DNA from: JAJPJX01 sp964568355
Lineage (GTDB): Bacteria > Acidobacteriota > Terriglobia > Bryobacterales > Bryobacteraceae
Direction: 5' to 3'
Assembly (NCBI GenBank): GCA_964568355.1
Contig: CAZMRK010000030.1
Span: 1 to 51,638 of the forward strand
DNA: 51,638 nucleotides
Position 1 is the first letter of the stretch. Each line of letters opens with the position of its first letter. The notes under the pieces were generated by a model. It worked only from the letters and a program-made list of their open reading frames with translations, did not search any database and was not told the origin of the DNA. Position numbers and translations under genes: made by a program. Below, piece by piece: positions 35,288 to 43,470 of this stretch.

Positions 35288-36439
35288 CTAGATTGGTGGC
35301 GTTCCACCCCAGGGATCGCGCGGAGAGGGGGCCGGCAATTCGAGCGGAGGATGGCCCTGGACGTATTCCCAGTCGATTTCCACTCCGAGGCCCGGACGTT
35401 CATTCCAATATGCGCATCCCGCGCGAATTTCGGTTGCCGCCGGAGCTGCTCCCGCCGACCAGGGCGTATGGCGGCAATGCTCCAGCATCAGGAAGTTCGG
35501 CATCACCGCGCATGCCTGCGTGCAGGCGGCGAAGGCCACCGGACCGTAAGGATTGTGGGGAGCGACGCGGACATTATGAACCTCGGCGTAGGCCGCAATC
35601 CGCAGTAACTCGCCGATACCGCCGCAATGGCACACATCCGGTTGAATGATATCTACGGCGCCGCGCTCCAGCCATTCGCGAAAGGCCCAACGCGTCGCCA
35701 AACGCTCTCCCGCGGCGATCGGCACTGACGGAACAGCCTGTCGCAGCGCTACCAGGTCACCCGGCGAGTCGGCGTTCACTACCTCTTCCGCAAACGTCAG
35801 TCGCACTGCTTCCATCTCGCGAAGGAGGCGAACAGCCTCTTTCAAGGAAAAGATTCCGCCGCAGTCGATCATCAGCGAAACATCTTCTCCCACCGCGGAG
35901 CGCAACTGCCGGCCGGTGTCGATGAGCGATTGAGCCAGTCGGCGCTCCTCGAAATTGCCCTTCCAGAACGGGCCGAACTTGAAAGCAGTGTAGCCCTGCC
36001 GTTGCGCTTCCTGAAGTTCGTCGAGAGGGGAGGGAAGGCCCAGATCGCCGCGGGCGTACAGGGGAATACGCTCTCGAACCGCGCCGCCGAGCAGGCGATG
36101 GACAGGTTGGCCGTAGGCCTTGCCGGTGATATCCCAAAGTGCCTGTTCAATGCCGCTGGACGCGCTGGCTGCCACTACGCCGTTACGCCACCAGAAGCAG
36201 CGCTGCAAGGTGGCCCAGATATCCTGGATCCGCGTCGGATCCCGCCCGATCAGCAGAGGGGCGAAGTGCCGCTCCACCATCGCCGCCACAGCCAGTTCGT
36301 GAAACTCCGTTGTGGCTTCGCCAACTCCGGTCAAGCCCTCGTCGGTGTCCACCCGCACGAACAGCCAGTTCCGCGCCGGCGAACGGCCTCCCGCGCCAGG
36401 CACCCCCATGATGTGAGCGGAGATCGAAGCGATTCGCAT
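35288..36439 (-). CDS. Enolase-superfamily sugar-acid dehydratase (mandelate racemase / galactonate dehydratase type)
   Basis: 383 residues, full length. Capping domain at the N-terminus, then the barrel with metal ligands Asp (SLMIDCGG), Glu (TFAEEVVNADS) and Glu (AAGERLATRW). His in RVAPHNPYGPVA is the likely catalytic base, as in the D-galactonate/gluconate dehydratase group. WDITGKAYGQPVHRLLGG is a family hallmark. It would dehydrate an aldonic acid to a 2-keto-3-deoxy acid. It lies 13 bases after the aldolase gene. Confidence 0.9.
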   Translation of the reverse strand: MRIASISAHIMGVPGAGGRSPARNWLFVRVDTDEGLTGVGEATTEFHELAVAAMVERHFAPLLIGRDPTRIQDIWATLQRCFWWRNGVVAASASSGIEQALWDITGKAYGQPVHRLLGGAVRERIPLYARGDLGLPSPLDELQEAQRQGYTAFKFGPFWKGNFEERRLAQSLIDTGRQLRSAVGEDVSLMIDCGGIFSLKEAVRLLREMEAVRLTFAEEVVNADSPGDLVALRQAVPSVPIAAGERLATRWAFREWLERGAVDIIQPDVCHCGGIGELLRIAAYAEVHNVRVAPHNPYGPVAFAACTQACAVMPNFLMLEHCRHTPWSAGAAPAATEIRAGCAYWNERPGLGVEIDWEYVQGHPPLELPAPSPRDPWGGTPPI

Positions 36440-36452
36440 AAAGCCGCCTGTC

Positions 36453-37427
36453 CTATCTGTTTCTCCCCACGGGCGGCTCCGGGGTGGATCCGCAGACCGC
36501 CGGCTGCAGCTCAGCGGCCGCCGCGACGAGGCGCCGATTCAGTTCGTCGACATATGCCACCGTTGCCGCATCGGGCACATATGCCGCCGTCCGGCAACAG
36601 GTATTGCTCAGAAGGCCGCGTGCCTGCAGAAGGCGTTTCTCGCAGTAGAGATACAGTTCCATATTCTGCAGAGAAAAAACGATGTGAGGAAGCAGTTTTC
36701 CAAACAGATCGAACGCGGCGTCGCTCTCGCCCGCCAGACGCCGGAAGAACACCTGATTGAGCAGGTCGGCCATCCCCAGGCCCGGCATCACACCGCAAAT
36801 GCCCAAGGGGATCAACTCCATCATGAACAAGCCGCCCCATCCCTCCAGTATCCGAACAGCATCCGAGGTGGCGCTGCGCATAGCCTGGACTTTCCCGGCC
36901 AGTAGAGGTTCTTCAAGCTTGAGATATCGAAAGTTGGAGCATTCCGCGTGAACGCGCGCAATGAGGTCGACACTGGCGGTGGGGCCGCCGGGATTGAAGT
37001 CCTGCACCAGGCATGGCACGTCGACGGCGTGCAGCACAGTGGAAAGGAAGCGCAGCAGTTCGTCATCGGGCAGCGCAAACTGACGTGGAATCGCAACGGA
37101 GACCACGTCTGCTCCGAGCGAGGCGTTCCGGCGGGCAATCGAGGCCGCAATTTTGGCCGAGCCGTGGTTGCTCTGAGCTACCACCAGAGTTCTCCCTCCA
37201 GCCTGTTCCACTGCGATTTCGACAACGCGATAGCGCTCGGCCTCCGATAATTTATAGAATTCGCTTCCATAGGCGGGAAGGCAGATGGCGCTGACTCCGC
37301 ACTCCACTGCAAAGTCTACCAGCCTGCGCAGGGCAGACTCGTCGATTTCCTCGTCATCGGTGAAAGGAATGGGAAGTACGGGAACGACGCCTTGCAGCGC
37401 TCGCTCTTTATCCGGGTATGAGATCAT
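36453..37427 (-). CDS. DapA/NanA-family aldolase (probable 2-keto-3-deoxy sugar-acid aldolase)
   Basis: 324 residues of the class I DHDPS/NAL superfamily. Schiff-base Lys170 in FRYLKLEEP, substrate loop PAYGSEFYKLS in place of GTTGE. The usual Y-N-x-P active-site segment reads DFNPGG, so the catalytic tyrosine is Phe144. In context with a dehydratase, lactonase and dehydrogenase it fits cleavage or dehydration of a 2-keto-3-deoxyaldonate; the Tyr-to-Phe change makes the precise reaction uncertain. First gene of the operon; its start is only 26 bases from a truncated gene fragment on the same strand. Confidence 0.85.
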   Translation of the reverse strand: MISYPDKERALQGVVPVLPIPFTDDEEIDESALRRLVDFAVECGVSAICLPAYGSEFYKLSEAERYRVVEIAVEQAGGRTLVVAQSNHGSAKIAASIARRNASLGADVVSVAIPRQFALPDDELLRFLSTVLHAVDVPCLVQDFNPGGPTASVDLIARVHAECSNFRYLKLEEPLLAGKVQAMRSATSDAVRILEGWGGLFMMELIPLGICGVMPGLGMADLLNQVFFRRLAGESDAAFDLFGKLLPHIVFSLQNMELYLYCEKRLLQARGLLSNTCCRTAAYVPDAATVAYVDELNRRLVAAAAELQPAVCGSTPEPPVGRNR

Positions 37428-37453
37428 GTTCGTCCTATCGTTGAATGGGAATG

Positions 37454-37594
37454 TCAGGCTAGTCTCCAGCGGACAAGCTCACAAGTCGTACGATCCGGCG
37501 GCTGGTTCATGAATGAGGTCACGGCATAGGAGGTATAAAGGGCATCTCCGTGCTCCAGCGTCACCGGCCAGCCCACATAGATGTCTGCGGAGAG
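37454..37594 (-). pseudogene. C-terminal remnant of an unidentified gene (possibly sialidase/BNR-like)
   Basis: The last about 46 codons, reading SADIYVGWPVTLEHGDALYT ... CELVRWRLA and a stop, have a coding-like composition and the GxPVTLxxGDxLxTSY pattern seen at the end of BNR/sialidase-like propellers. Upstream of about 37594 the frame becomes antisense to the aminotransferase fragment, so the rest of the gene is gone. It would have been the first gene of the aldolase operon. Confidence 0.3.
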
Positions 37595-38242
37595 AGCCAG
37601 TTGCATCGGATGGGCGAAGGCGGCATGCTCACGGTAAAGCAGGCGGAAGATGCCCAGAAAGTCGAGGGGCTTCGCCACAATGGTGTTCGCGGCTTCCCCG
37701 GCCATCGCGAACGCTATTGGGTTCCGGCAATGAGCAACGTGGACCTGGATCTCGAAGCGGTCTGGCCGACGAAGTTCTGCCTCACTGAGGCGCAGTGCGC
37801 TCTCGGCAGCATGCTGCTAAAGCGCCTGGATGCCGTCAACAATCAACTGCGCGCACAATATGAATACCTGGAGGCAAAGCTCCGGTCCTGTGAGTATCTC
37901 GATTTCCGCGTTGCCGCGCCATCCCGGCATCACGTGGCGCACGCCTTTGTGGTGGCTTTCGGCGGCGAGCCTCTTTCCGCAACCCGGGATGACTTGCTGG
38001 ACATTCTGACCGCCGAACAGGGCGTCAAAGCGATCGTCCAATACTATCCGCTATATCGCTATCCGCTGTTCCAGAAGATGGGCTTTGGACAGGCGGACTG
38101 TCCCAACCTGGAGCGTTACTGGCCTGCCAGCTACTCCTATCCCTGGTGGTGCGGCATGCCGCGGGAGACGTTGGACTACATGGCAGATGCAACCCTCGCT
38201 GCTGTCGCCAGGCTGCGAAAAGCAGCCACGGCACGCGCCTGA
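37586..38242 (+). pseudogene. DegT/DnrJ/EryC1/StrS aminotransferase, 3' fragment
   Basis: About 218 residues homologous to the C-terminal half of PLP sugar aminotransferases: GEGGMLTVKQAEDAQKVE, RHNGVRGF, NVDLDLEAVWPTKFCLTEAQCALG, and a C-terminal domain with YPLYRYPLFQKMG. The N-terminal half is absent, and the segment before GEGG reads SQLHRM, lacking the PLP-binding lysine. No ribosome site or credible start. It abuts the opposite-strand gene remnant near 37590, marking a deletion or rearrangement point. Confidence 0.75.
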
Positions 38243-38271
38243 TCTTCATTTCAAAGCCTGGGAGATCTGCC

Positions 38272-39009
38272 GTGAAAGGTTTCGCGACGATCGATTATGT
38301 CGTGCTGGCTCTTTATCTGCTGACCGTGGTGCTCGTGGGAGCGTCGTTTTACCGGCGGAAGACGACGTCCCGCGAGTACTTCCTCGGAGGGAAGCGCATG
38401 ACCTGGCTGCCGGTCGGCATTTCCATCGTCGCCGCGGATACGAGTGCGATCACGCTGATGGGTACGCCGGCCTGGGGTTACCAGCACTCCATGGAACTGG
38501 CCTGGCTCAACATCGGCTACGCGCTGGCTGCCCCCATCGTAATCTTTCTGTTCATCCCGTTCTACTCCCGCTTGGACCTGTTCACGGCGTACGAATATTT
38601 AGAGCGCCGCTTCAGCCTGGCCATCCGGCTAGTCACCAGCCTGCTATTCCAACTCCTGCGCGTCACCCATGTCGCCATCGCGATCTATGCTCCGTCGATT
38701 GCACTCACGATCGTCACCGGCATGTCACTGTGGGAGTCCATTGTCCTGATCGGCTTTCTCACCACGGCCTACACCAGCTTCGGCGGCATGCGGGCCGTCA
38801 TCTGGACCGATGTCATTCAATTCTCGACCGTCGTTACCGGCCTTGCGGTCGTCTTTGTGCTCGCGCTGGGTTCGATCCCCGGCGGCATTCCAGGTGCCAT
38901 CGCTGCCGCTGAGGCGGCCGGGAAACTGCGCTTCCTCGATCTCTCCTTCGATCCGCGTGTCGAGACTTCTGTCTGGGCTTGCCTGCTCGGAGGAATCGGA
39001 GATAGATCC
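38272..39009 (+). pseudogene. Sodium:solute symporter (SSS family), truncated after about six membrane segments
   Basis: From GTG 38272 (GGGAGA 6 bases upstream) about 245 residues match the N-terminal half of SSS transporters: IDYVVLALYLLTVVLVGASF, REYFLGGKRMTWLPVGISI, AADTSAITLMGTPAWGY, TAYEYLERRF, YTSFGGMRAVIWTDVIQ. The match stops at WACLLGGIG, about halfway through a normal 500-residue, 13-helix protein, and runs in frame without a stop into an aldo/keto reductase. Transport function is unlikely. Confidence 0.75.
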
Positions 39010-40071
39010 ATGCCTGATATTCGAAAAAGTCTTCATCAATCGCTTGGCCGCACGGGACTACGTGTCTCGCGCGTCTGCCTGGGTACCATGACGTTCGGCA
39101 ACCCGATCTGCGAGCCGGACTGCCAATATCTCGTCAGCGAGGCGCTGGAACGAGGAGTCAATTTTTTTGATACTTCGAATGCCTATGAAGGCTATGACAG
39201 GTCCTTCGGCTCCCCCGGCGGACTAGGGGAAGAGCTGCTCGGCCGGTCGCTGGAAGGTCGCAGGCACCAGGCCGTGATCTGCACTAAATTCGCCAATCCC
39301 GTCGGCCACGGCCCTCTGGATGCCGGCCTCTCCGCCCGCCATCTTGAAGCAGAATTGGACAAAAGCCTGAAGCGTCTGCGGACGGACTATATCGACATCG
39401 TTCTGGCGCATCGCTGGGATATGGCATGCACGGTCGACGAAGTGTCGCGGGTATTCGAGCGCTGGGTGAGGGCAGGAAAGGTTCTCAGCGTCGGCACATC
39501 CAATTGGCCCGTATGGCGCATGGCGCAGCTTGCGGAACAAAATCGCGCCACCGGCAGACTGCCGCTTGCCGTCAGTTCTCCCAAGTACAACCTCCTCAAC
39601 CGCGGCATCGAACTGGAGCACATCCCCTGCGCCCTGGAGAACGGGATTGCCCTCGTCACGTATCAGCCATTTCAAGGCGGGATCCTGGCCGGGCGGTACC
39701 GCCGTGGGCAGCAGCCCGACCCGCAATCTCGCGGTGCCGAGAAGCCCGGCTGGATGCCGGCTATCGCGGATAGTCTTTTTGAAAGGCTGGAAGCGTTGGA
39801 GGCGCTCGCCGCCGAGGCTGGCATGGGCCTGGTGCCATACGTCACGGCGTGGGTCCTCTCACGCCCTGCCGTCGCGGCGGTCGTTGTCGGCTGCCGGCGG
39901 CCGGAACAGCTTCGCGATGTTCTGCAAGGTGCCGTTCAGCAATTTCCCCAAGAACATGAGGTCAAGCTTGACGCGCTTTTTCCACCCCCCGTGCCGCTAA
40001 GTGGCGAATCTGTGCTCGACTTTCAAAATGGTGCTTGGAAACTGCTCGACAGCGAATTGTGCTCCCGGTGA
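39010..40071 (+). CDS. Aldo/keto reductase
   Basis: 353 residues from ATG 39010, with CGGAG 8 bases upstream, so it can be translated alone although the truncated symporter frame also reads into it. Catalytic tetrad visible: Asp and Tyr in FFDTSNAYEGYD, Lys in ICTKFANP, His in VLAHRWD. NADPH-binding residues lie in LSVGTSNWPVW, VSSPKYNLLNR and VVGCRRPEQLRD. Length and motifs fit the Kv-beta/YghZ-like group. It probably reduces a sugar aldehyde or ketone in the surrounding carbohydrate locus. Confidence 0.9.
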   Translation: MPDIRKSLHQSLGRTGLRVSRVCLGTMTFGNPICEPDCQYLVSEALERGVNFFDTSNAYEGYDRSFGSPGGLGEELLGRSLEGRRHQAVICTKFANPVGHGPLDAGLSARHLEAELDKSLKRLRTDYIDIVLAHRWDMACTVDEVSRVFERWVRAGKVLSVGTSNWPVWRMAQLAEQNRATGRLPLAVSSPKYNLLNRGIELEHIPCALENGIALVTYQPFQGGILAGRYRRGQQPDPQSRGAEKPGWMPAIADSLFERLEALEALAAEAGMGLVPYVTAWVLSRPAVAAVVVGCRRPEQLRDVLQGAVQQFPQEHEVKLDALFPPPVPLSGESVLDFQNGAWKLLDSELCSR

Positions 40072-40076
40072 TCTAT

Positions 40077-41171
40077 ATGCAATCAGACGCCATTAACTTC
40101 TCCCGCCTGATGGATATGCGGGCGGAATCCGACCTTCGGCTCGTCGATTTCGCGCCTCGCACGATGCTGCGTGTGCCCTCTCATCAGGTGGACCGATCTC
40201 GCTTCCCCGTGATCGACTTCCACAATCACCTCGATGACTTCGAGCCGGACGCCGTTCTGCGCATCATGGATGACTGCAACGTCGAGGCCGTGCTCAACAT
40301 TACCACCGCTCCCGGAAGCGATGGGTTGGCGGTCTTGAAGCGATTCCACAATGCGGCGCCCGATCGTTTCTATACCTGTATGTGGATGGACTGGAGGGAT
40401 ATCGCTGTGCCCGGATTCTGGGTCCGTACAGTGCAGCGCCTGGAACAGTTCGTGCAGGCCGGAGGCGTCGGCCTAAAACTATGGAAGGACTTGGGTCTGT
40501 CGGTCCGCGATTCCAGCGGTGGCCTGCTCCGGATTGACGACGAGCGCCTTGCTCCCCTGTTCGACAAAGCCGCCGAACTCGGCGTCTTTGTCATGTTCCA
40601 CACCGCGGACCCTGAAGCATTTTTCCAGCCCGTTGACCGCTACAATGAGCGTTTCGAAGAACTCGTCGCACATCCGGATTGGTCATTTTGCGGATCTGCC
40701 CTCACCCAGCAACAGGTCCTCGCGCAACGTAACCGCGTATTTCAACGGCATCCCAAAACTCAATTCTTGTGCGCGCACATGGCGGAGCAAAGCGAGAATC
40801 TCGCATCGCTGGCCGCGCTTCTCGACGACCATCCCAACGTTTCGGTGGATCTTAGCGCGCGAGTGAACGAACTCGGCCGGCAGCCATTCACCGCCCGTCG
40901 CTTCCTGATCAAGTACGCGGGCCGCATCCTGTTTGGCACCGATCTGCCGGTGGATCAATCTGTTTACCGCTCGTCTTTTCGCTTCCTGGAAACGGAAGAC
41001 GAGTATTTTGAGTATCCGTCGCATGCCTCCCGCCAGGGACGATGGATGGCATACGGGCTGGGCTTGCCTGATTCCGCGTTGCGCAAAGTCTATCGGGAAA
41101 ATGCGCGCAGACTCTTGCGTCAATCGAAACGACAGCGCTCTGGCAAGTCTCCGCAGGGAGCGCGCGATTAA
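40077..41171 (+). CDS. Amidohydrolase-family (amidohydrolase 2) TIM-barrel protein
   Basis: 364 residues from ATG 40077, five bases after the aldo/keto reductase stop. Metal motif HNH in VIDFHNHLDDF, further ligands in MFHTADP and FLCAHMAEQS, and the late Asp in RILFGTDLPVD. The shape fits the ACMS-decarboxylase/lactone-hydrolase group (PF04909), which often hydrolyses sugar lactones in such clusters. No Shine-Dalgarno is seen, consistent with coupling to the preceding gene; an in-frame TTG at 40035 is less likely. Confidence 0.85.
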   Translation: MQSDAINFSRLMDMRAESDLRLVDFAPRTMLRVPSHQVDRSRFPVIDFHNHLDDFEPDAVLRIMDDCNVEAVLNITTAPGSDGLAVLKRFHNAAPDRFYTCMWMDWRDIAVPGFWVRTVQRLEQFVQAGGVGLKLWKDLGLSVRDSSGGLLRIDDERLAPLFDKAAELGVFVMFHTADPEAFFQPVDRYNERFEELVAHPDWSFCGSALTQQQVLAQRNRVFQRHPKTQFLCAHMAEQSENLASLAALLDDHPNVSVDLSARVNELGRQPFTARRFLIKYAGRILFGTDLPVDQSVYRSSFRFLETEDEYFEYPSHASRQGRWMAYGLGLPDSALRKVYRENARRLLRQSKRQRSGKSPQGARD

Positions 41172-41292
41172 AGGTCCTTTGATTTAGATCACTTCCAGCG
41201 CCTCGCGCAGAGTATCGCAAACTCCGGATGGACAAGCATCCGCAGGGCAGTACATCGACAGCGCCGTCTGCCTCGGTTTCTATAGTATCAGA

Positions 41293-41428
41293 TTTCGACG
41301 CGTAGAACATTTTGCCGCCTCTTTTCGACAGACGACAGTGGATTTCGACGACCGATCCTGCTATGCTGATTTTCGACGACGAGTCGTGGATTACGGTATT
41401 TTTCGACGCTCGTTCAGCTTTTTCGACG
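41293..41428 (+). repeat. Phased array of six TTTCGAC(G/A) repeats upstream of the Fic gene
   Basis: Direct repeats of TTTCGACG (one reads TTTCGACA) start at 41293, 41323, 41343, 41371, 41401 and 41421. Intervals are 30, 20, 28, 30 and 20 bases, close to whole helical turns. The last copy ends one base before the ATG of the Fic gene, replacing any ribosome site. A looser TCGAC lies 40 bases upstream of the first copy. The array is a candidate multi-site operator or iteron-like element. Confidence 0.65.
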
Positions 41429-41429
41429 T

Positions 41430-42983
41430 ATGAAGCTCGATCTTGCACCACCCGTTATCTTCCAAGAGAAATCCCTGCCGCCGGTCACCCGGCTCGCCGG
41501 GTGGTCGGCCCTCGTGCAGGCACTTGGCATCTCCGCTCCGGTGCGGCATCCGAGCTGCGTCTCTGAACAGTACGTCCGTGGCAGCCGGCGCGAAGAGGGC
41601 GGCTGGGTTGTCTTCGACAAGCGCTACTGGCCGGGTGAGAACTTCTCAGACCATCTCCTCTTTGCCCTTCGTCATGAGGACCTCGACCTCCTAATCCTGA
41701 AGCGCGTGTTCGACGCCGTTCCGACGGCAGAGTTTGAGGCTCTGGTTCGTGGCGAGTCGACATCCGTCCAAGTTCGCCGCGCGTGGTATTTGTACGAGTT
41801 CCTCACCGGACGCACGCTCGATGTCGCCGGCGTACCGCGAGCCGCTACCATTGACATCCTCGATCCGAAGATCTACTTCACCGGCAAACCGCGCGCGTCG
41901 CGCAGGCATCGTGTGCGCGATAACCTTCTCGGGACCGCGCGTTTCTGTCCGGTGATACGCAGAACCAAGACTCTGGAAAATTCTGTCTCCCTTGATCTCG
42001 CCGCAAAAGCGCGCGAGACGGTTGGCAGGACTGGCGCACACCTCGTTGCACGCGCCGCGAGTTTCCTCCTCCTCGCTGACAGCCGCGCCAGTTTTGAGAT
42101 CGAAGGGGAACGACCGCCGCGGAATCGACTCGAGCGATGGGGACGCGCTGTCCTCCAGGCCGGCAAGAATCCTCTTACCCTGGATGAGATCCTGCGCCTG
42201 CAAAGCGTTCTCATCGAGGACACGCGGTTCGTTCGCGCGGGCTTGCGCCCGGACGGAGTTTTCCTCGGCGAACGCGACCACCACGGCGATCCGCTTCCGG
42301 AGTTCATTGGGGCTAGGGCACAAGATCTCACGGATCTGATGGCTGGCCTGTTGGAAGCGAACGATCGCATGCGCGAGGATGGCATCGACCCGGTGCTCAA
42401 AGCGACTGCCACGGCCTTCGGCTTCGTCTATATCCACCCATTCGAGGACGGCAACGGACGGATGCACCGCTGCCTCATTCATCACGTCCTGGCCGAGCGT
42501 AAGTTTACGCCGCCCGGCATGGTGTTTCCCGTTTCATCCGTCATGCTCGACCGGATCGATCATTACCGGGCGACGCTACAAGGCCATTCCGGTCCACTGA
42601 TGCCCTTCATCGAATGGCGTCCCACCCTGTCTCGGAACGTCGAAGTCCTCAACGACACAGTCGACCTCTACCGCTATTTCGACTGCACCGAAGAAGCCGA
42701 GTTTCTCTATTTGTGCGTGCGGCGAACCGTTGAAGAGGATTTGCCGCGCGAAATCGACTACCTGCGCCGCCACGACGAGGCAATCCATAGGATCATGGAC
42801 GCTGTCGAGATGCCGGACCGCATTGCAGAGAATCTAGTCATGTTCATCCGTCAGAATGACGGTTCTCTGTCCAAGAATCGTCGCGACCACGAATTCAAGG
42901 CATTGCGCGATGATGAAGTCGCGTTGATCGAAGGCATTGTCCGCGAAGCATTCGAGGGCTTCGAGGGCACGCCCGCCGCCTAG
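41430..42983 (+). CDS. Fic-domain AMPylase-type protein
   Basis: 517 residues. Complete Fic motif HPFEDGNGRMHR (336-347) with catalytic His336 and the phosphate-binding Asn/Arg. An N-terminal inhibitory helix motif S-x-x-x-E-G at 221-226 (SFEIEG) places it in the class with an intramolecular glutamate switch. Residues 1-160 form an unrecognised N-terminal extension; 430-517 are helical. It would transfer AMP or another nucleotide to protein targets. The start at 41430 follows directly on the repeat array and has no Shine-Dalgarno. First gene of the accessory island. Confidence 0.9.
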   Translation: MKLDLAPPVIFQEKSLPPVTRLAGWSALVQALGISAPVRHPSCVSEQYVRGSRREEGGWVVFDKRYWPGENFSDHLLFALRHEDLDLLILKRVFDAVPTAEFEALVRGESTSVQVRRAWYLYEFLTGRTLDVAGVPRAATIDILDPKIYFTGKPRASRRHRVRDNLLGTARFCPVIRRTKTLENSVSLDLAAKARETVGRTGAHLVARAASFLLLADSRASFEIEGERPPRNRLERWGRAVLQAGKNPLTLDEILRLQSVLIEDTRFVRAGLRPDGVFLGERDHHGDPLPEFIGARAQDLTDLMAGLLEANDRMREDGIDPVLKATATAFGFVYIHPFEDGNGRMHRCLIHHVLAERKFTPPGMVFPVSSVMLDRIDHYRATLQGHSGPLMPFIEWRPTLSRNVEVLNDTVDLYRYFDCTEEAEFLYLCVRRTVEEDLPREIDYLRRHDEAIHRIMDAVEMPDRIAENLVMFIRQNDGSLSKNRRDHEFKALRDDEVALIEGIVREAFEGFEGTPAA

Positions 42984-43025
42984 TCTGCTGCAGAGCGCAG
43001 TGCGGCGGCAGGCGATTTTTGCGCT

Positions 43026-43451
43026 TAGCTTTCGCTGTGCCGGGGGCCAGCACGGTATAGTGAATCTCCGTTTGACGTATCGTGACTTGCCGGAGGCCCC
43101 GAGTTCCGTCACTGCGAGATCGGTGAGGTACGCAAGGAAGAGGCAAATCGCGTCTTCGTAGCTCAGCGGCACCGCCGTCGGGTTCAACTCGGCCTCCAGG
43201 CGGCGTGCCGCCAAATCCTGCTGGTATGCGACGAGCGTGAGCTGCTGTTTGATTGAATCCAGGCGGCGCCTGGGCGCGCCACTAACGAGGGCATCGAGAC
43301 TCTTCCGCAATGCTTCCGAACCCACATAGAGCAGGCCGTCGTCAGAGACCCAGATGGAAGAGGAGACCGTGTAGATCGCGTTCAAATCACCATCCCGCTT
43401 ACCGAGTCCCAATTCGATGAGATGCGGATCGAGATCGTCTTCTCCATTCAC
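43026..43451 (-). pseudogene. Hsp70-like protein fragment
   Basis: About 140 residues resemble the early nucleotide-binding domain of diverged bacterial Hsp70-like proteins: SSSIWVSDDGLLYVGSEALRKS, LDSIKQQLTLVAYQ, PLSYEDAICLFLAYLTDLAV and RYVKRRFTIPCWPPAQR. The ATP-binding start of the domain is missing and the frame runs into antisense of the Fic gene beyond about 43030. Truncated at both ends. Confidence 0.55.
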
Positions 43452-43470
43452 GCCCGCCGTCTATCCTGGC

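Noticed and set aside
37550..38242. Complete 230-residue aminotransferase gene
   Set aside because: It lacks the N-terminal half and the PLP lysine of the DegT family, and the first codons are antisense to another gene remnant.
41293..41428. CRISPR array
   Set aside because: Repeats are only 8 bases, spacers are 12-22 bases, there are no cas genes, and the array ends at a start codon.
42664..42680. Another copy of the inverted-repeat arm (CGCTATTTCG) inside the Fic gene
   Set aside because: Single arm only, within coding sequence, without the partner arm or the GTGCGCTC octamer; probably chance.
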